The notes below the pieces were generated by a model. It saw nothing but the letters and a program-made list of their open reading frames with translations. It did no database searches and had not been told where the DNA came from. A DNA stretch of 9,202 nucleotides from JBILCM01 sp044353165 (GTDB lineage Bacteria; Bacillota; Bacilli; Paenibacillales; YIM-B00363), in assembly GCA_044353165.1 (NCBI GenBank), contig JBILCM010000087.1, positions 1 to 9,202 of the forward strand. The letters are read 5' to 3'. A program made the position numbers and the translations under genes. Positions within the stretch are counted from its first letter, which is position 1; the number at the start of each line of letters is the position of its first letter. Shown here in pieces: positions 1 through 7,214 of this stretch.

Positions 1-127
1 TGAGCATTCGGCGCCCATCTCGTTCCAACCAACCGTCATGCAGAAGCTTCGTCGGCTGTAACGTGCGAAGTTTACTTTCCGCTTCCAACCGCAGCAGCTC
101 CGCTTCCATCCAATCCGGCGTCGCCAT
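1..127 (-). CDS. bioF: 8-amino-7-oxononanoate synthase (KAPA synthase), N-terminal fragment
   Basis: Only the first 42 codons are in the window; the gene runs off the left edge. The peptide begins MATPDWMEAELLRLEAES and continues through a leucine-rich amphipathic stretch to a D-G-x-x-x-x-R-D-G-R-R-M-L end. This matches the N-terminal helix of BioF, where a short 'lnlasNdYLGL' segment normally follows. BioF is a PLP-dependent cytosolic enzyme that condenses pimeloyl-CoA/ACP with alanine to give KAPA, the first ring-precursor step of biotin synthesis. Its ATG (127-125) overlaps the bioB TAA stop (129-127) by one base, a TAATG junction. No good Shine-Dalgarno sequence precedes it, so translation is probably coupled to bioB. 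The PLP lysine and other catalytic residues are out of view, so the call rests on the N-terminus plus operon context. A related alpha-oxoamine synthase is the only realistic alternative. Confidence 0.85.
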   Translation of the reverse strand, partial: MATPDWMEAELLRLEAESKLRTLQPTKLLHDGWLERDGRRML

Positions 128-1134
128 TACAAAGCGCAAAGCTCAATCTCAAAGCCGAGGTCTTCGATCATGCGATGGTCTTCTCTAGCCTCTTGACCTT
201 CAGTTGTGAGATAATCGCCGACAAACACAGAGTTGGCGGCATACAACGCGAGCGGTTGCAACGAACGCAAGTTGACCTCACGCCCGCCAGAGGCACGAAT
301 TTCTTTCGTTGGACATAGAAAGCGGAACAGAGCCAGCACCTTCAAGCATCGGCGCGGATTCAAATTCGCGAATGTTTCCAGCGGTGTTCCTGGAATCGAA
401 TTCAAGAAATTGATCGGGATCGAATCCGCATCCAGTTCACGGAGCGCGTAGGCTACCTCGACTATTTCTTCATCAGATTCGCCCATACCGATAATACAAC
501 CCGAGCAAGGCGACATGCCGGAGGCTTTCGCCTTCTCTACCGTGGACACGCGATCATCGTATGTATGTGTCTTCGTAATATTCGAAAAATTGGCAGCGCT
601 TGTGTTCAAGTTGTGGTTGTACCGGTCGACACCCGCTGCCTTCAATCGGACGGCTTGTTCATCGCTTAAGATGCCCAAGCAGGCACAAATTTTCATTGGC
701 ATCGTCGATTTGATTTCTTTCACAGCGTCAATGACCTGATCCAACTCTCGGTTCGTCGGTCCGCGGCCGCTGGCTACGATACAGTAGGTGCCTACTTTCA
801 GTTCCATCGCCTTGCGCGCGCCATCTACCAATGTTTCTTTCTCCAGAAGCGGATACTTCTGGATCGGCGCTTTCGACACAATCGATTGCGAGCAGTAACC
901 GCAATCTTCAGGGCACAATCCCGACTTCGCGTTAATAATCAAGTTCAACTTGACTTTCTTGCCATAATAGTGCTTGCGAATCCGGAAAGCGGCTTGCATG
1001 ATGGAGAGCAATTCATCATCATCGGATTGGATGACAGCAAGTGCTTCTTCTTTGGATAGACGTTCACCACGTAACGCCTTGTCTGCAAGTGCATTCCAAT
1101 CGACTGCGGTACGCGTCTCAATCAATGGATTCAT
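127..1134 (-). CDS. bioB: Biotin synthase (radical SAM)
   Basis: BioB inserts sulfur into dethiobiotin to make biotin, the last step of the pathway, in the cytosol. The 335-residue length is normal for the family. The radical-SAM [4Fe-4S] motif CPEDCGYC is present, with C74, C78 and C81. The expected ligands of the second, sulfur-donating [2Fe-2S] cluster are also present: C118 (TYCIVASGRGP), C150 (KICACLG), C210 (SPCSGCIIGMGE) and R280 (IRASGGRE). The substrate-side signature YNHNLNTS is at 172-179. All key residues are intact, so the enzyme should be active. The start is fixed by AGGGAGTG at 1150-1143, about 8-10 nt before the ATG and overlapping the bioD TAG stop. A second ATG at 1141 is out of frame. 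The gene lies 14 nt after bioD and overlaps bioF by one base, so the three form one transcription unit. Confidence 0.98.
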   Translation of the reverse strand: MNPLIETRTAVDWNALADKALRGERLSKEEALAVIQSDDDELLSIMQAAFRIRKHYYGKKVKLNLIINAKSGLCPEDCGYCSQSIVSKAPIQKYPLLEKETLVDGARKAMELKVGTYCIVASGRGPTNRELDQVIDAVKEIKSTMPMKICACLGILSDEQAVRLKAAGVDRYNHNLNTSAANFSNITKTHTYDDRVSTVEKAKASGMSPCSGCIIGMGESDEEIVEVAYALRELDADSIPINFLNSIPGTPLETFANLNPRRCLKVLALFRFLCPTKEIRASGGREVNLRSLQPLALYAANSVFVGDYLTTEGQEAREDHRMIEDLGFEIELCAL

Positions 1135-1148
1135 TCGACATTCACTCC

Positions 1149-1895
1149 CTAGTGTTCATGTTCAACTGCCAACAATCGATCTACAACCAAAGCTGTGTCT
1201 GTAACTTCAGCCCAATGCTCGCGCCATGCGCTCCATTCCTCGTCTGTGTGCGGTTCTAACGGCACCCAAGGCAATGTAGCGAGAATCGGCACCTGGCCAA
1301 AACGTTCAATCATCATCGCATTCTCCTCGATGGCGATCCGCTCTGTCGTCTGGTCCCCATTGAGAATAACCCCGTGCACTTCAAGTCCCGCAGCTTTCGC
1401 ATAAGCGATCGTCATTAACGTATGGTTCACCGTCCCTAAACCCGGACGTGCTACAATGACGAGCGGTATTTTCAACGCTGCCACCAAGTCTCGGACCAAG
1501 TGGCGTTCCGTAATCGGTACGCCCAATCCGCCGGCACCTTCGATCACGGTGAAATCATTCGCCCGCAACCGCTCCCATCCCTCATTCAACAGATGCTGGA
1601 ATGGGATCGTTTCACCAACCCGTTGTGCCGCAATCCATGGCGCAAGCGGGTCAGGGAACGTGAACGTCGCCGTTGCTTGAACGTCTTGCACAATGCCGCT
1701 GCCTGCAACAAGTCTGTGACTGTCAGATTCACGATCATGCATCGCGACACCTGTCTGTACTGGTTTCCATACCGTTACGCTGGATTTCCCCCTTACCGAT
1801 TGTAATCGTCGTTGAATGGCGGATGCCAAGACGGCGGCAACAACCGTTTTCCCTACACCTGTATCGGTTCCTGTAATAAATACTCCACTTCTCAT
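1149..1895 (-). CDS. bioD: ATP-dependent dethiobiotin synthetase
   Basis: BioD closes the ureido ring: 7,8-diaminopelargonic acid + CO2 + ATP gives dethiobiotin. The P-loop GTDTGVGKT sits at residues 9-17 of the 248-residue form, with K16 the nucleotide-binding lysine. The second conserved lysine is in WKPVQTG (K44), the Mg-binding acidic residue in VIEGAGGLGVP (E119), and a PLG-like VARPGLGTVNHTL segment follows. Length is typical. I chose the ATG at 1895, which yields MRSGVFITGTDTG and places the P-loop at the usual distance from the N-terminus. AAAGGTGA (1914-1907) lies about 11 nt upstream as the ribosome binding site. A GTG at 1910 would add five residues but falls inside that site. It is the first gene after the BirA operator/promoter and leads the bioD-bioB-bioF operon. 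The family is certain; only the exact start is slightly open. Confidence 0.97.
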   Translation of the reverse strand: MRSGVFITGTDTGVGKTVVAAVLASAIQRRLQSVRGKSSVTVWKPVQTGVAMHDRESDSHRLVAGSGIVQDVQATATFTFPDPLAPWIAAQRVGETIPFQHLLNEGWERLRANDFTVIEGAGGLGVPITERHLVRDLVAALKIPLVIVARPGLGTVNHTLMTIAYAKAAGLEVHGVILNGDQTTERIAIEENAMMIERFGQVPILATLPWVPLEPHTDEEWSAWREHWAEVTDTALVVDRLLAVEHEH

Positions 1896-1931
1896 TCTCT
1901 CTAGGGTCACCTTTTTCTATAAAAACAACAA

Positions 1932-1970
1932 ATTCGTTAACCATTATAACACATTTTATGGTTAACGAAT
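1932..1970. promoter_or_regulatory. BirA (biotin repressor) operator of the bio operon
   Basis: A perfect 13-bp inverted repeat, ATTCGTTAACCAT (1932-1944) and ATGGTTAACGAAT (1958-1970), encloses a 13-bp AT-rich spacer. The core half-sites TTAACC and GGTTAA are the known Firmicute BirA recognition pattern, the counterpart of TAAACC/GGTTTA in E. coli. It lies directly upstream of bioD and overlaps the only convincing promoter. The inference is that the BirA-biotinyl-AMP dimer binds here and blocks transcription of bioD-bioB-bioF when biotin is sufficient. The G-C step just outside the core (TTCG rather than TTGT) departs slightly from the commonest sequence, but symmetrically in both arms. Confidence 0.92.
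1943..1951 (-). promoter_or_regulatory. Extended -10 promoter of the bio operon
   Basis: On the minus strand a consensus TATAAT (1948-1943) is preceded by TG one base upstream (1951-1950), giving TGTTATAAT, an extended -10 element for the housekeeping sigma factor. The -35 region, inside the distal operator arm, has no good TTGACA match (ATTCGT or TTCGTT at 15-16 nt). An extended -10 would compensate for that. The element sits wholly inside the operator, so repressor and RNA polymerase would exclude each other. Predicted transcription start is near 1936, leaving a leader of about 40 nt before bioD. Confidence 0.75.
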
Positions 1971-1995
1971 CGATGAATGCAAGTTTAGCACAACT

Positions 1996-4710
1996 TTATA
2001 AAATCACTTTACCCGACTTAAGATAGTAGGCGCTGGCGTAATTTACATGATGCCCATACTTATAATTTGTTCGATAGACATGATTTTCTACGGTCAGATT
2101 TTGCTCATACGATTTCAAGGTTACCTCATAGACGTTATTATGCCCAGTACAAATTCGCACTTGGTGCTCATCCCCTTCGACCATGCCGTTTGCCACCATG
2201 GACCGGATGCGTTGATACAATTCACCTTGAGCCGTCAATTCAAAAATTTGATCGTCTGTGCTCGCATTTGGTTGCAATTGCAGCTCGAACGACCCATCCA
2301 TGGCGCGCTCTGCCACGGTCAGAACACGTCCAGAGGCGATGCTCTGAATTTGTGCCCGCTGTTCCCCCAGCGGGATGATCGCCCAGCGCGTGTTCGCGGT
2401 GTTGTCGTCTTGCACCATGCGGACATGATCCGGCTGGCCCGAATCTTGCACCACACCGAGTGCAAGACCTGAGAATTTATTGAATATTTTGACCGTGTCA
2501 TCGGGCTGCTGCTCCATGACCCAAGACTGGCTGTTACGCTCTAGGAATCGTCCGAGACCGAACGACCAAGGCACACAAACCCCGCGCTCGTCCGCACGAT
2601 ACCACTGATCGGTTGCCATCATGCCATCCACATACACTTCAGCGCCAAATCCCCGTTCAATCACGGATGTGGTCACGAACAGTTCCACAGCATCATCCGC
2701 CATGACGGCACTGTCAAGCAAGCAGGTGAGACTCCCGTCCTCGTTCGTCCGGAAAGACAAGTCCACCTGCTCTGGATGCAAGGGCACTTGCAAATGGGTC
2801 CACTGTTGACCATTGCCTGGATACAGTGTGATGGTCCCTTCTGAACCGTGTTGGGGTGTGTATTCAAAATGCAAACAATGGCCTTGGTCACTTTCTTCTA
2901 CATGCATGGGGATGAGATCGGTGATCACCAATTGGTGAGCCAACCCCGGCAACCGATACGCTCTCAGGGCATCTTGCTCAGATAACGTCTTGAGATGTAT
3001 AACATTGCCTCCCGCACGAATAATCAATAAATTATCGCGATGGGCCGTATCCACGACAACACACACCCCATCTGATTTCTCATAAATGGTTGCACCGTTT
3101 GTCTCAATGAGGTTCGCTACCGTGAGTTGCTCGAAGAAATATTCCACTTGCCCTTCACCCCAGAACACCAAGTGCCGTGCATCCCCATGGGTGAAACGAC
3201 ACAACGGTTGGGCGGTCGCATATGTGAACAACAATCCATCAATATTCAAGCGAAAAGGGAACACCATCGGCTTGCAACGCTCTACGATCAAGCTCGAATG
3301 CATAGGAAATTCGATCACGGCAGATGGGTATGGATCCTCCGAACCGTCAGCAGGTTGTTCCGTCACTCGCAACGTTAACGGTTGGCTTCCGGTTTCGGTA
3401 GGGTATTTATAGGCATCGATAAATATAAAGCCGGAACCCTCCTGCCCCCGAAAGCTCACTTGTTGTAGATGGCCGAAAATTTCAGCATCTTGTGAAGGAA
3501 CGAACACATCGCCTTGCGCGATCGGAACGCCGAAGTCTTGCAGCATGAGTCCCATACGGCGGATGAAGTGGTACGAATCACGAACCTCGTTGAACTCCCC
3601 CAACGGGCTGTTCAAATCGTAAGACATCACGTTGACTTCTCGGCATGCGGAAATGCCGAATGTGACATCAAACCAAGGCCCTGGATAGCGTTGGGGATTC
3701 GTGCCGCCGGAATACGTGTAGTAGTTACTCGCGCTTTCGCCTGCAGCGATCTTCGACAACGTGTACGCTGCAGCGAAGGAAGCCGGCATCACACCATAGT
3801 AAGCCCGTCCCGCCTGGTTCTCCACACCGAACACCGGATAAAGATTCTTGTCGGGAACATGTACCTTCGAAGATTCCGCACTGCCATCATCTTTGCTCAC
3901 ACCCATGCCTTCAAGACCATTGTATTTTTTCTTCTGGCGAAAATCTTTTAACTCAAACTTATCAATCTTTGTCGGTTCCCAGATGCCGGCCGGATACCCG
4001 CCGGTGAGCGGGATCGCGCCTACAGCAACCATCGAGGCCCAATACGTGCAGGTGAAAGGACCCTCAAACCCGGCTTCCATGGCATGGTCTTGGAGACGGT
4101 CAATCATATATTGCGCAGTCTCTTTAAACTCAGGTTTGCCGAAAAACCAATCGCAATTCGTTTCGTTATCAAGCTGGATGAAGAGGATGTTGCCCCCGCG
4201 TGACGGGAAAAAGTCGCTCACTTGTTCAGCCAGTTTTACATATAGACGCTTGGCCGCTTGCAAGTACCATTCCTTTGTTGGGAACAACTTGCCCTCTAGC
4301 TTCTCCCACACCCAGTTGGGCATGCCGCCGTGCGTCGTCTCGGAGTTGATCAGTGGACCAATCCGAAGGTTTACGTACATCTCATGTTTTTGGCAAAGCG
4401 CGATAAATGCACGAATATTGTAGCGGCCGTTGAAGTTCCAAATATTTTCTTTGGGCTCATGAATGCCCCAGAACACATACGAGGATACGCAGTTAAGGCC
4501 GCCGTTCTTCATCTTGATGATCCGATTTTCCCACTCTTGCTGCGGCACCCGATAATACAACAACTCACCGCTATGAATAAAAACAGGTTTGCCGTTCACA
4601 TAGAACGCATTGGTATCATATGATGCCGTATTGCCTGCCGGATCGAACGGAGCGCTTCGCTCCGCCTGTTGCATCGGCGATTGAATATTTTGGAATGAGA
4701 ATGTGATCAT
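1996..4710 (-). CDS. GH35-like beta-galactosidase with C-terminal ricin-type lectin domain
   Basis: The 904-residue protein starts with a GH35-type (beta/alpha)8 barrel, about residues 30-390: FIHSGELLYYRVPQQEW (44-60), the GLNCVSSYVFWGIHEP block (71-86) and NLRIGPLIN (114-122). The family acid/base motif (usually ENE) reads QLDNETN, with E183 as proton donor. The likely nucleophile is E297 in FGVENQAG. Beta-sandwich-like accessory regions follow (about 400-720). A ricin B-like module (about 727-830) shows repeated 'SGLALGV...RWAI' and 'SGRVLTV' elements. The last 70 residues are unassigned. GH35 enzymes release terminal beta-galactose; the exact sugar here is unknown. No signal peptide or membrane segment is seen at the N-terminus, so it is probably cytoplasmic. 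The start is set by AGAGGAGA 8 nt before the ATG. It begins 33 nt after the GH99-like gene, so the two are probably cotranscribed. Relatives may be annotated only as hypothetical or 'beta-galactosidase'. Confidence 0.83.
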   Translation of the reverse strand: MITFSFQNIQSPMQQAERSAPFDPAGNTASYDTNAFYVNGKPVFIHSGELLYYRVPQQEWENRIIKMKNGGLNCVSSYVFWGIHEPKENIWNFNGRYNIRAFIALCQKHEMYVNLRIGPLINSETTHGGMPNWVWEKLEGKLFPTKEWYLQAAKRLYVKLAEQVSDFFPSRGGNILFIQLDNETNCDWFFGKPEFKETAQYMIDRLQDHAMEAGFEGPFTCTYWASMVAVGAIPLTGGYPAGIWEPTKIDKFELKDFRQKKKYNGLEGMGVSKDDGSAESSKVHVPDKNLYPVFGVENQAGRAYYGVMPASFAAAYTLSKIAAGESASNYYTYSGGTNPQRYPGPWFDVTFGISACREVNVMSYDLNSPLGEFNEVRDSYHFIRRMGLMLQDFGVPIAQGDVFVPSQDAEIFGHLQQVSFRGQEGSGFIFIDAYKYPTETGSQPLTLRVTEQPADGSEDPYPSAVIEFPMHSSLIVERCKPMVFPFRLNIDGLLFTYATAQPLCRFTHGDARHLVFWGEGQVEYFFEQLTVANLIETNGATIYEKSDGVCVVVDTAHRDNLLIIRAGGNVIHLKTLSEQDALRAYRLPGLAHQLVITDLIPMHVEESDQGHCLHFEYTPQHGSEGTITLYPGNGQQWTHLQVPLHPEQVDLSFRTNEDGSLTCLLDSAVMADDAVELFVTTSVIERGFGAEVYVDGMMATDQWYRADERGVCVPWSFGLGRFLERNSQSWVMEQQPDDTVKIFNKFSGLALGVVQDSGQPDHVRMVQDDNTANTRWAIIPLGEQRAQIQSIASGRVLTVAERAMDGSFELQLQPNASTDDQIFELTAQGELYQRIRSMVANGMVEGDEHQVRICTGHNNVYEVTLKSYEQNLTVENHVYRTNYKYGHHVNYASAYYLKSGKVIL

Positions 4711-4743
4711 CTGGTTATCTCCTCTATGGTTGTTGGCGTCGTG

Positions 4744-7107
4744 TCATCCGCCAAACAATTGATCTATGTCATCCTTACTGAATACTTCGAACTCCTTGCT
4801 AGACGGCCAAGCGATCGCCTTCGTGAGGGTCAGACGAATAAATTTGTATTTGCCCGACGCGTATTCGGCAACCATCGGTCCCGTCTGTGGATCGTTGCGG
4901 CGATCAGCAAGCATCGTCCATTCGCTGCCGTTCATGGAACCTTCAATGTAATATTCATACGTTCGAACATCTTTGTCAGCGAACGTCTGGACGATGGCGC
5001 CAATCTCTTGCGGTTGTCCGAGATCAACCATCAACCAAGCTGGATATTTCGCGCCGTCGATCAGCCAAGCGCTTTCCATGTCGCCATCGGTAATTTTATT
5101 CTGGTCATAACCCGCCGTCCAGAAGGCGTTCACAGCGGTAAATTTGTTATAAGCCAAGTTTTTTCCTGCCGCACGAATAAGACTTGGCGAATTGCGGGCT
5201 TCATCACGCGACAAAGCGGGTTGGCCGCGGAGTGTGATGACCATCTCGGCTTTCTGATCCGGTTGATGCGTCACGAACGCTTTGACTTTCACTTTGCCGT
5301 TCCCTTTGGCTTCTACCACGCCATCCTTGTCGATCGTGGCGAGTCGTGTTGGCGTCACGCCATCTTCGGCAAAAACTTCATAACGAACGGTCAAACGACC
5401 TTCAAGATCTTGGGTCACCGCGTTATACTTGACGGCGAGTTGACCTCTAGGTGTTGAAATTTCACGCTGCGCATTGTCCGTATAAAGTGACAGCTTATCC
5501 ACCCATTTGTACTTGATGATTTGCGGAATTTTACTCCGGTCTGGCATCACATTCTGGGGCGGTGCTTTCGTGGTAGCAAACACGTTACGCACCGCATTCA
5601 AATAACCGTAACCATGCTTTTGCGTTGGCGCAATATAATGACCTTCGCCGTATTCATTCCAGTTATCCAGCAGGATCATCTGTGCGCCGAGGCCTTTCTT
5701 ATTTTTCATCCGTTTCTTCGCTTCTTGTAAAAGGCCCTCATACTTCTTCGGTGAAATTTCGAAGATCGCTTGCGTACCGCCCCAAGGTCTGGCATCCCAC
5801 CCCATCGTCGCTGTATAAATGTATGGCACCTTGCTCGTTTTATCAAAGTTCGCCCACGTTGCATAATGGGATTTCACATAATCGTCTTCCGTCGGCTCCG
5901 CAACGTTCGGCCTTGTGTTCATGAACGTGGGAATGTGGTAGCTATAAACATAATCAACCCCAGCTTCCTTCTCGAAAGCAAATCCATCGGTTGGATTCAT
6001 ATTCTCAGCCGTCAAGATGAGGAGATCGGGAAAACCTGCTTTTTTCGCCATTTGGCGAAACGAGGTCAGCGCTAATTTCGCTTCTTTCAATCCGCCCACA
6101 TCTTTCGAGAACGCTGCAAAATCATATATTGAAATAACAGGCTTGCCATTCACCTTCAAATAATTCGGTTTATTAAAGTAATTTTTAATCCAGAAGGATG
6201 CTAGATTGTTTAAGAAATCCTGCCTGCTCAAGACACCTTTGGTTTCGGGATTGATCCATTGGATCGCCCACTTGATCTGATTCCGATGCTGCGCCGAGTT
6301 GGCAAGCGACTGAACCATACCGTCATACATCGGCATGACCGGCGACTTGCCTGCGTTATCCGGATGGCGGTACCAGCAAGAGAGGAAGCCACTAACCCCA
6401 TTCTCAAGCGCCATCTTGATTTGCCAGTCCGTGGGCACATCGTAGGATTCATTATAAAAACCAAGGTATGGGTAAAGTCCTGGATATTTCTCAATGGCTA
6501 GACTGTTCCAAAAATGTTCCGACGACCACAAATTACAGGACTGCGCAATCACCAGTTGGCCGCCCGTGCTGACAGGCACCGGCTTCGGAACAACATTCCG
6601 CGGTTGTTTCACTACTTCCCCATACACCACAAACTCGGATACCCCTGCAGTAAACTTATCGGAAGAATTCGTAATCGTTAGCTTCAAGTAGCGATATTCG
6701 GCTTTTACGCTGTCCTTGATCGTCATGCCGCGCGCACCGTCTTTCGTGCGGTCGACAATTATTTCCCAAGATTTTGCTTGCGCATTGTCCGTGTTGTCAA
6801 AAGAACCTTCGATTTTGTAATACCAAGTCGAAGATTTGGGGAAGGTGATGGCCATCTCACGAATACTTGATACCGCTTGCAAATTCAGCGTAATCGATTG
6901 GGGATACGTGTTCGTCTTGGCCAACCATGCGGTAGAGGTTTTCCCGTCAACAGCAAGAGTTGGTTTGTTGGCAACCGCAAAAGAGACGCCATCCACAGGT
7001 TTTCCTAAACTTATCGAAGGTGATGTGGAGGAACCCATCAGCAATAGGGCGACGAAAATCGCCAAACCCAAACCCAAACTCAATCTCAACTTTGCACTCA
7101 CTTGCAT
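4744..7107 (-). CDS. Secreted GH99-like (WbsX-type) protein with two discoidin-like modules and a Big-like domain
   Basis: Predicted 787 residues. A signal peptide is evident: K6/R8, then a hydrophobic core LSLGLGLAIFVALLLMG, then SSTSPS. The order after it is an F5/8C (discoidin-like) module (about 31-163), a GH99-like/WbsX-type domain (about 183-511), a bacterial Ig-like (Big) domain (about 546-628, with TIDKDGVVEAKGNGKVKVKA) and a second F5/8C module (about 641-778, NLAYNKF...ITDGD...AWLMVDLGQPQEI). The central domain carries YPYLGFYNE, VSGFLSCWYRH, VISIYDFAAF and the hallmark WNEYGEG near its end (NWNEYGEG 482-489), as in GH99 endo-alpha-mannosidase relatives. Known GH99 enzymes cut alpha-mannans internally; substrate and activity here are inferred only. 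The discoidin modules probably bind glycans or the cell surface. I chose the ATG at 7107 because GGAGAGAGG lies just upstream and it gives a normal signal peptide. An ATG 14 codons earlier (7149) lacks a ribosome binding site. Confidence 0.82.
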   Translation of the reverse strand: MQVSAKLRLSLGLGLAIFVALLLMGSSTSPSISLGKPVDGVSFAVANKPTLAVDGKTSTAWLAKTNTYPQSITLNLQAVSSIREMAITFPKSSTWYYKIEGSFDNTDNAQAKSWEIIVDRTKDGARGMTIKDSVKAEYRYLKLTITNSSDKFTAGVSEFVVYGEVVKQPRNVVPKPVPVSTGGQLVIAQSCNLWSSEHFWNSLAIEKYPGLYPYLGFYNESYDVPTDWQIKMALENGVSGFLSCWYRHPDNAGKSPVMPMYDGMVQSLANSAQHRNQIKWAIQWINPETKGVLSRQDFLNNLASFWIKNYFNKPNYLKVNGKPVISIYDFAAFSKDVGGLKEAKLALTSFRQMAKKAGFPDLLILTAENMNPTDGFAFEKEAGVDYVYSYHIPTFMNTRPNVAEPTEDDYVKSHYATWANFDKTSKVPYIYTATMGWDARPWGGTQAIFEISPKKYEGLLQEAKKRMKNKKGLGAQMILLDNWNEYGEGHYIAPTQKHGYGYLNAVRNVFATTKAPPQNVMPDRSKIPQIIKYKWVDKLSLYTDNAQREISTPRGQLAVKYNAVTQDLEGRLTVRYEVFAEDGVTPTRLATIDKDGVVEAKGNGKVKVKAFVTHQPDQKAEMVITLRGQPALSRDEARNSPSLIRAAGKNLAYNKFTAVNAFWTAGYDQNKITDGDMESAWLIDGAKYPAWLMVDLGQPQEIGAIVQTFADKDVRTYEYYIEGSMNGSEWTMLADRRNDPQTGPMVAEYASGKYKFIRLTLTKAIAWPSSKEFEVFSKDDIDQLFGG

Positions 7108-7156
7108 CTTCCTCTCTCCATTAACAGTCATTGTTATTATTGTAGTCAACGTAACA

Positions 7157-7184
7157 AAGCGCCTGATGGAGAGTCAAGGCGCTT
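7157..7184 (-). terminator. Hairpin downstream of the PhyH-family gene, probable weak terminator
   Basis: An 8-bp perfect inverted repeat, AAGCGCCT (7157-7164) and AGGCGCTT (7177-7184), encloses a 12-nt loop. It begins about 30 nt past the PhyH stop codon. On the minus strand the 3' arm is followed by TGTTACG, only a short and interrupted U-run, so termination may be partial. It sits about 50 nt before the start codon of the GH99-like gene and would separate that gene pair from the upstream genes. I see no convincing sigma-A promoter in the rest of the gap; TTGACT and TACAAT both occur but at unworkable spacing. Confidence 0.5.
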
Positions 7185-7214
7185 GAGAAGTGTTCTTTAA
7201 TTTTCGTAAATTGC

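Larger units (their letters stand above)
1921..1970 (-). terminator. Possible intrinsic terminator of the GH35 gene formed by the bio operator repeat
   Basis: Read on the minus strand, the 13-bp operator repeat is followed at once by TTGTTGTTTTT (1931-1921). A transcript coming from the upstream GH35 gene would therefore carry a 13-bp stem, a 13-nt loop and a U-rich tail, in the order of a rho-independent terminator. The stem has only four G-C pairs, so it is weaker than usual. Transcripts from the bio promoter start inside the proximal arm and cannot form it. No other terminator is visible between the GH35 stop and bioD. The only other candidate is a 5-bp AAGTT/AACTT stem at 1996-1981, which has no U-run. 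Confidence 0.4.

Noticed and set aside
1896..1910. GTG start for bioD five codons upstream
   Set aside because: The GTG overlaps the only Shine-Dalgarno sequence, AAAGGTGA, leaving no spacing; the ATG at 1895 fits better.
3848..4423. A 191-codon plus-strand open frame antisense to the GH35-like gene
   Set aside because: It mirrors conserved GH35 catalytic coding sequence on the other strand, and its translation resembles no family I know.
4726..5457. A 243-codon open frame on the plus strand, antisense to the GH99-like gene
   Set aside because: It has no recognisable motif and no clear ribosome binding site, and lies wholly under a strongly supported gene. It is a composition shadow.
7108..7149. 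ATG start 14 codons upstream for the GH99-like protein
   Set aside because: No ribosome binding site precedes it, and it would bury the signal peptide behind a hydrophilic extension. GGAGAGAGG lies directly before the ATG at 7107.
7125..7150. TTGACT ... GTTAAT as a promoter for the GH99-like gene
   Set aside because: The -10 match lacks the key A at position 2, and the start point would fall inside the ribosome binding site.
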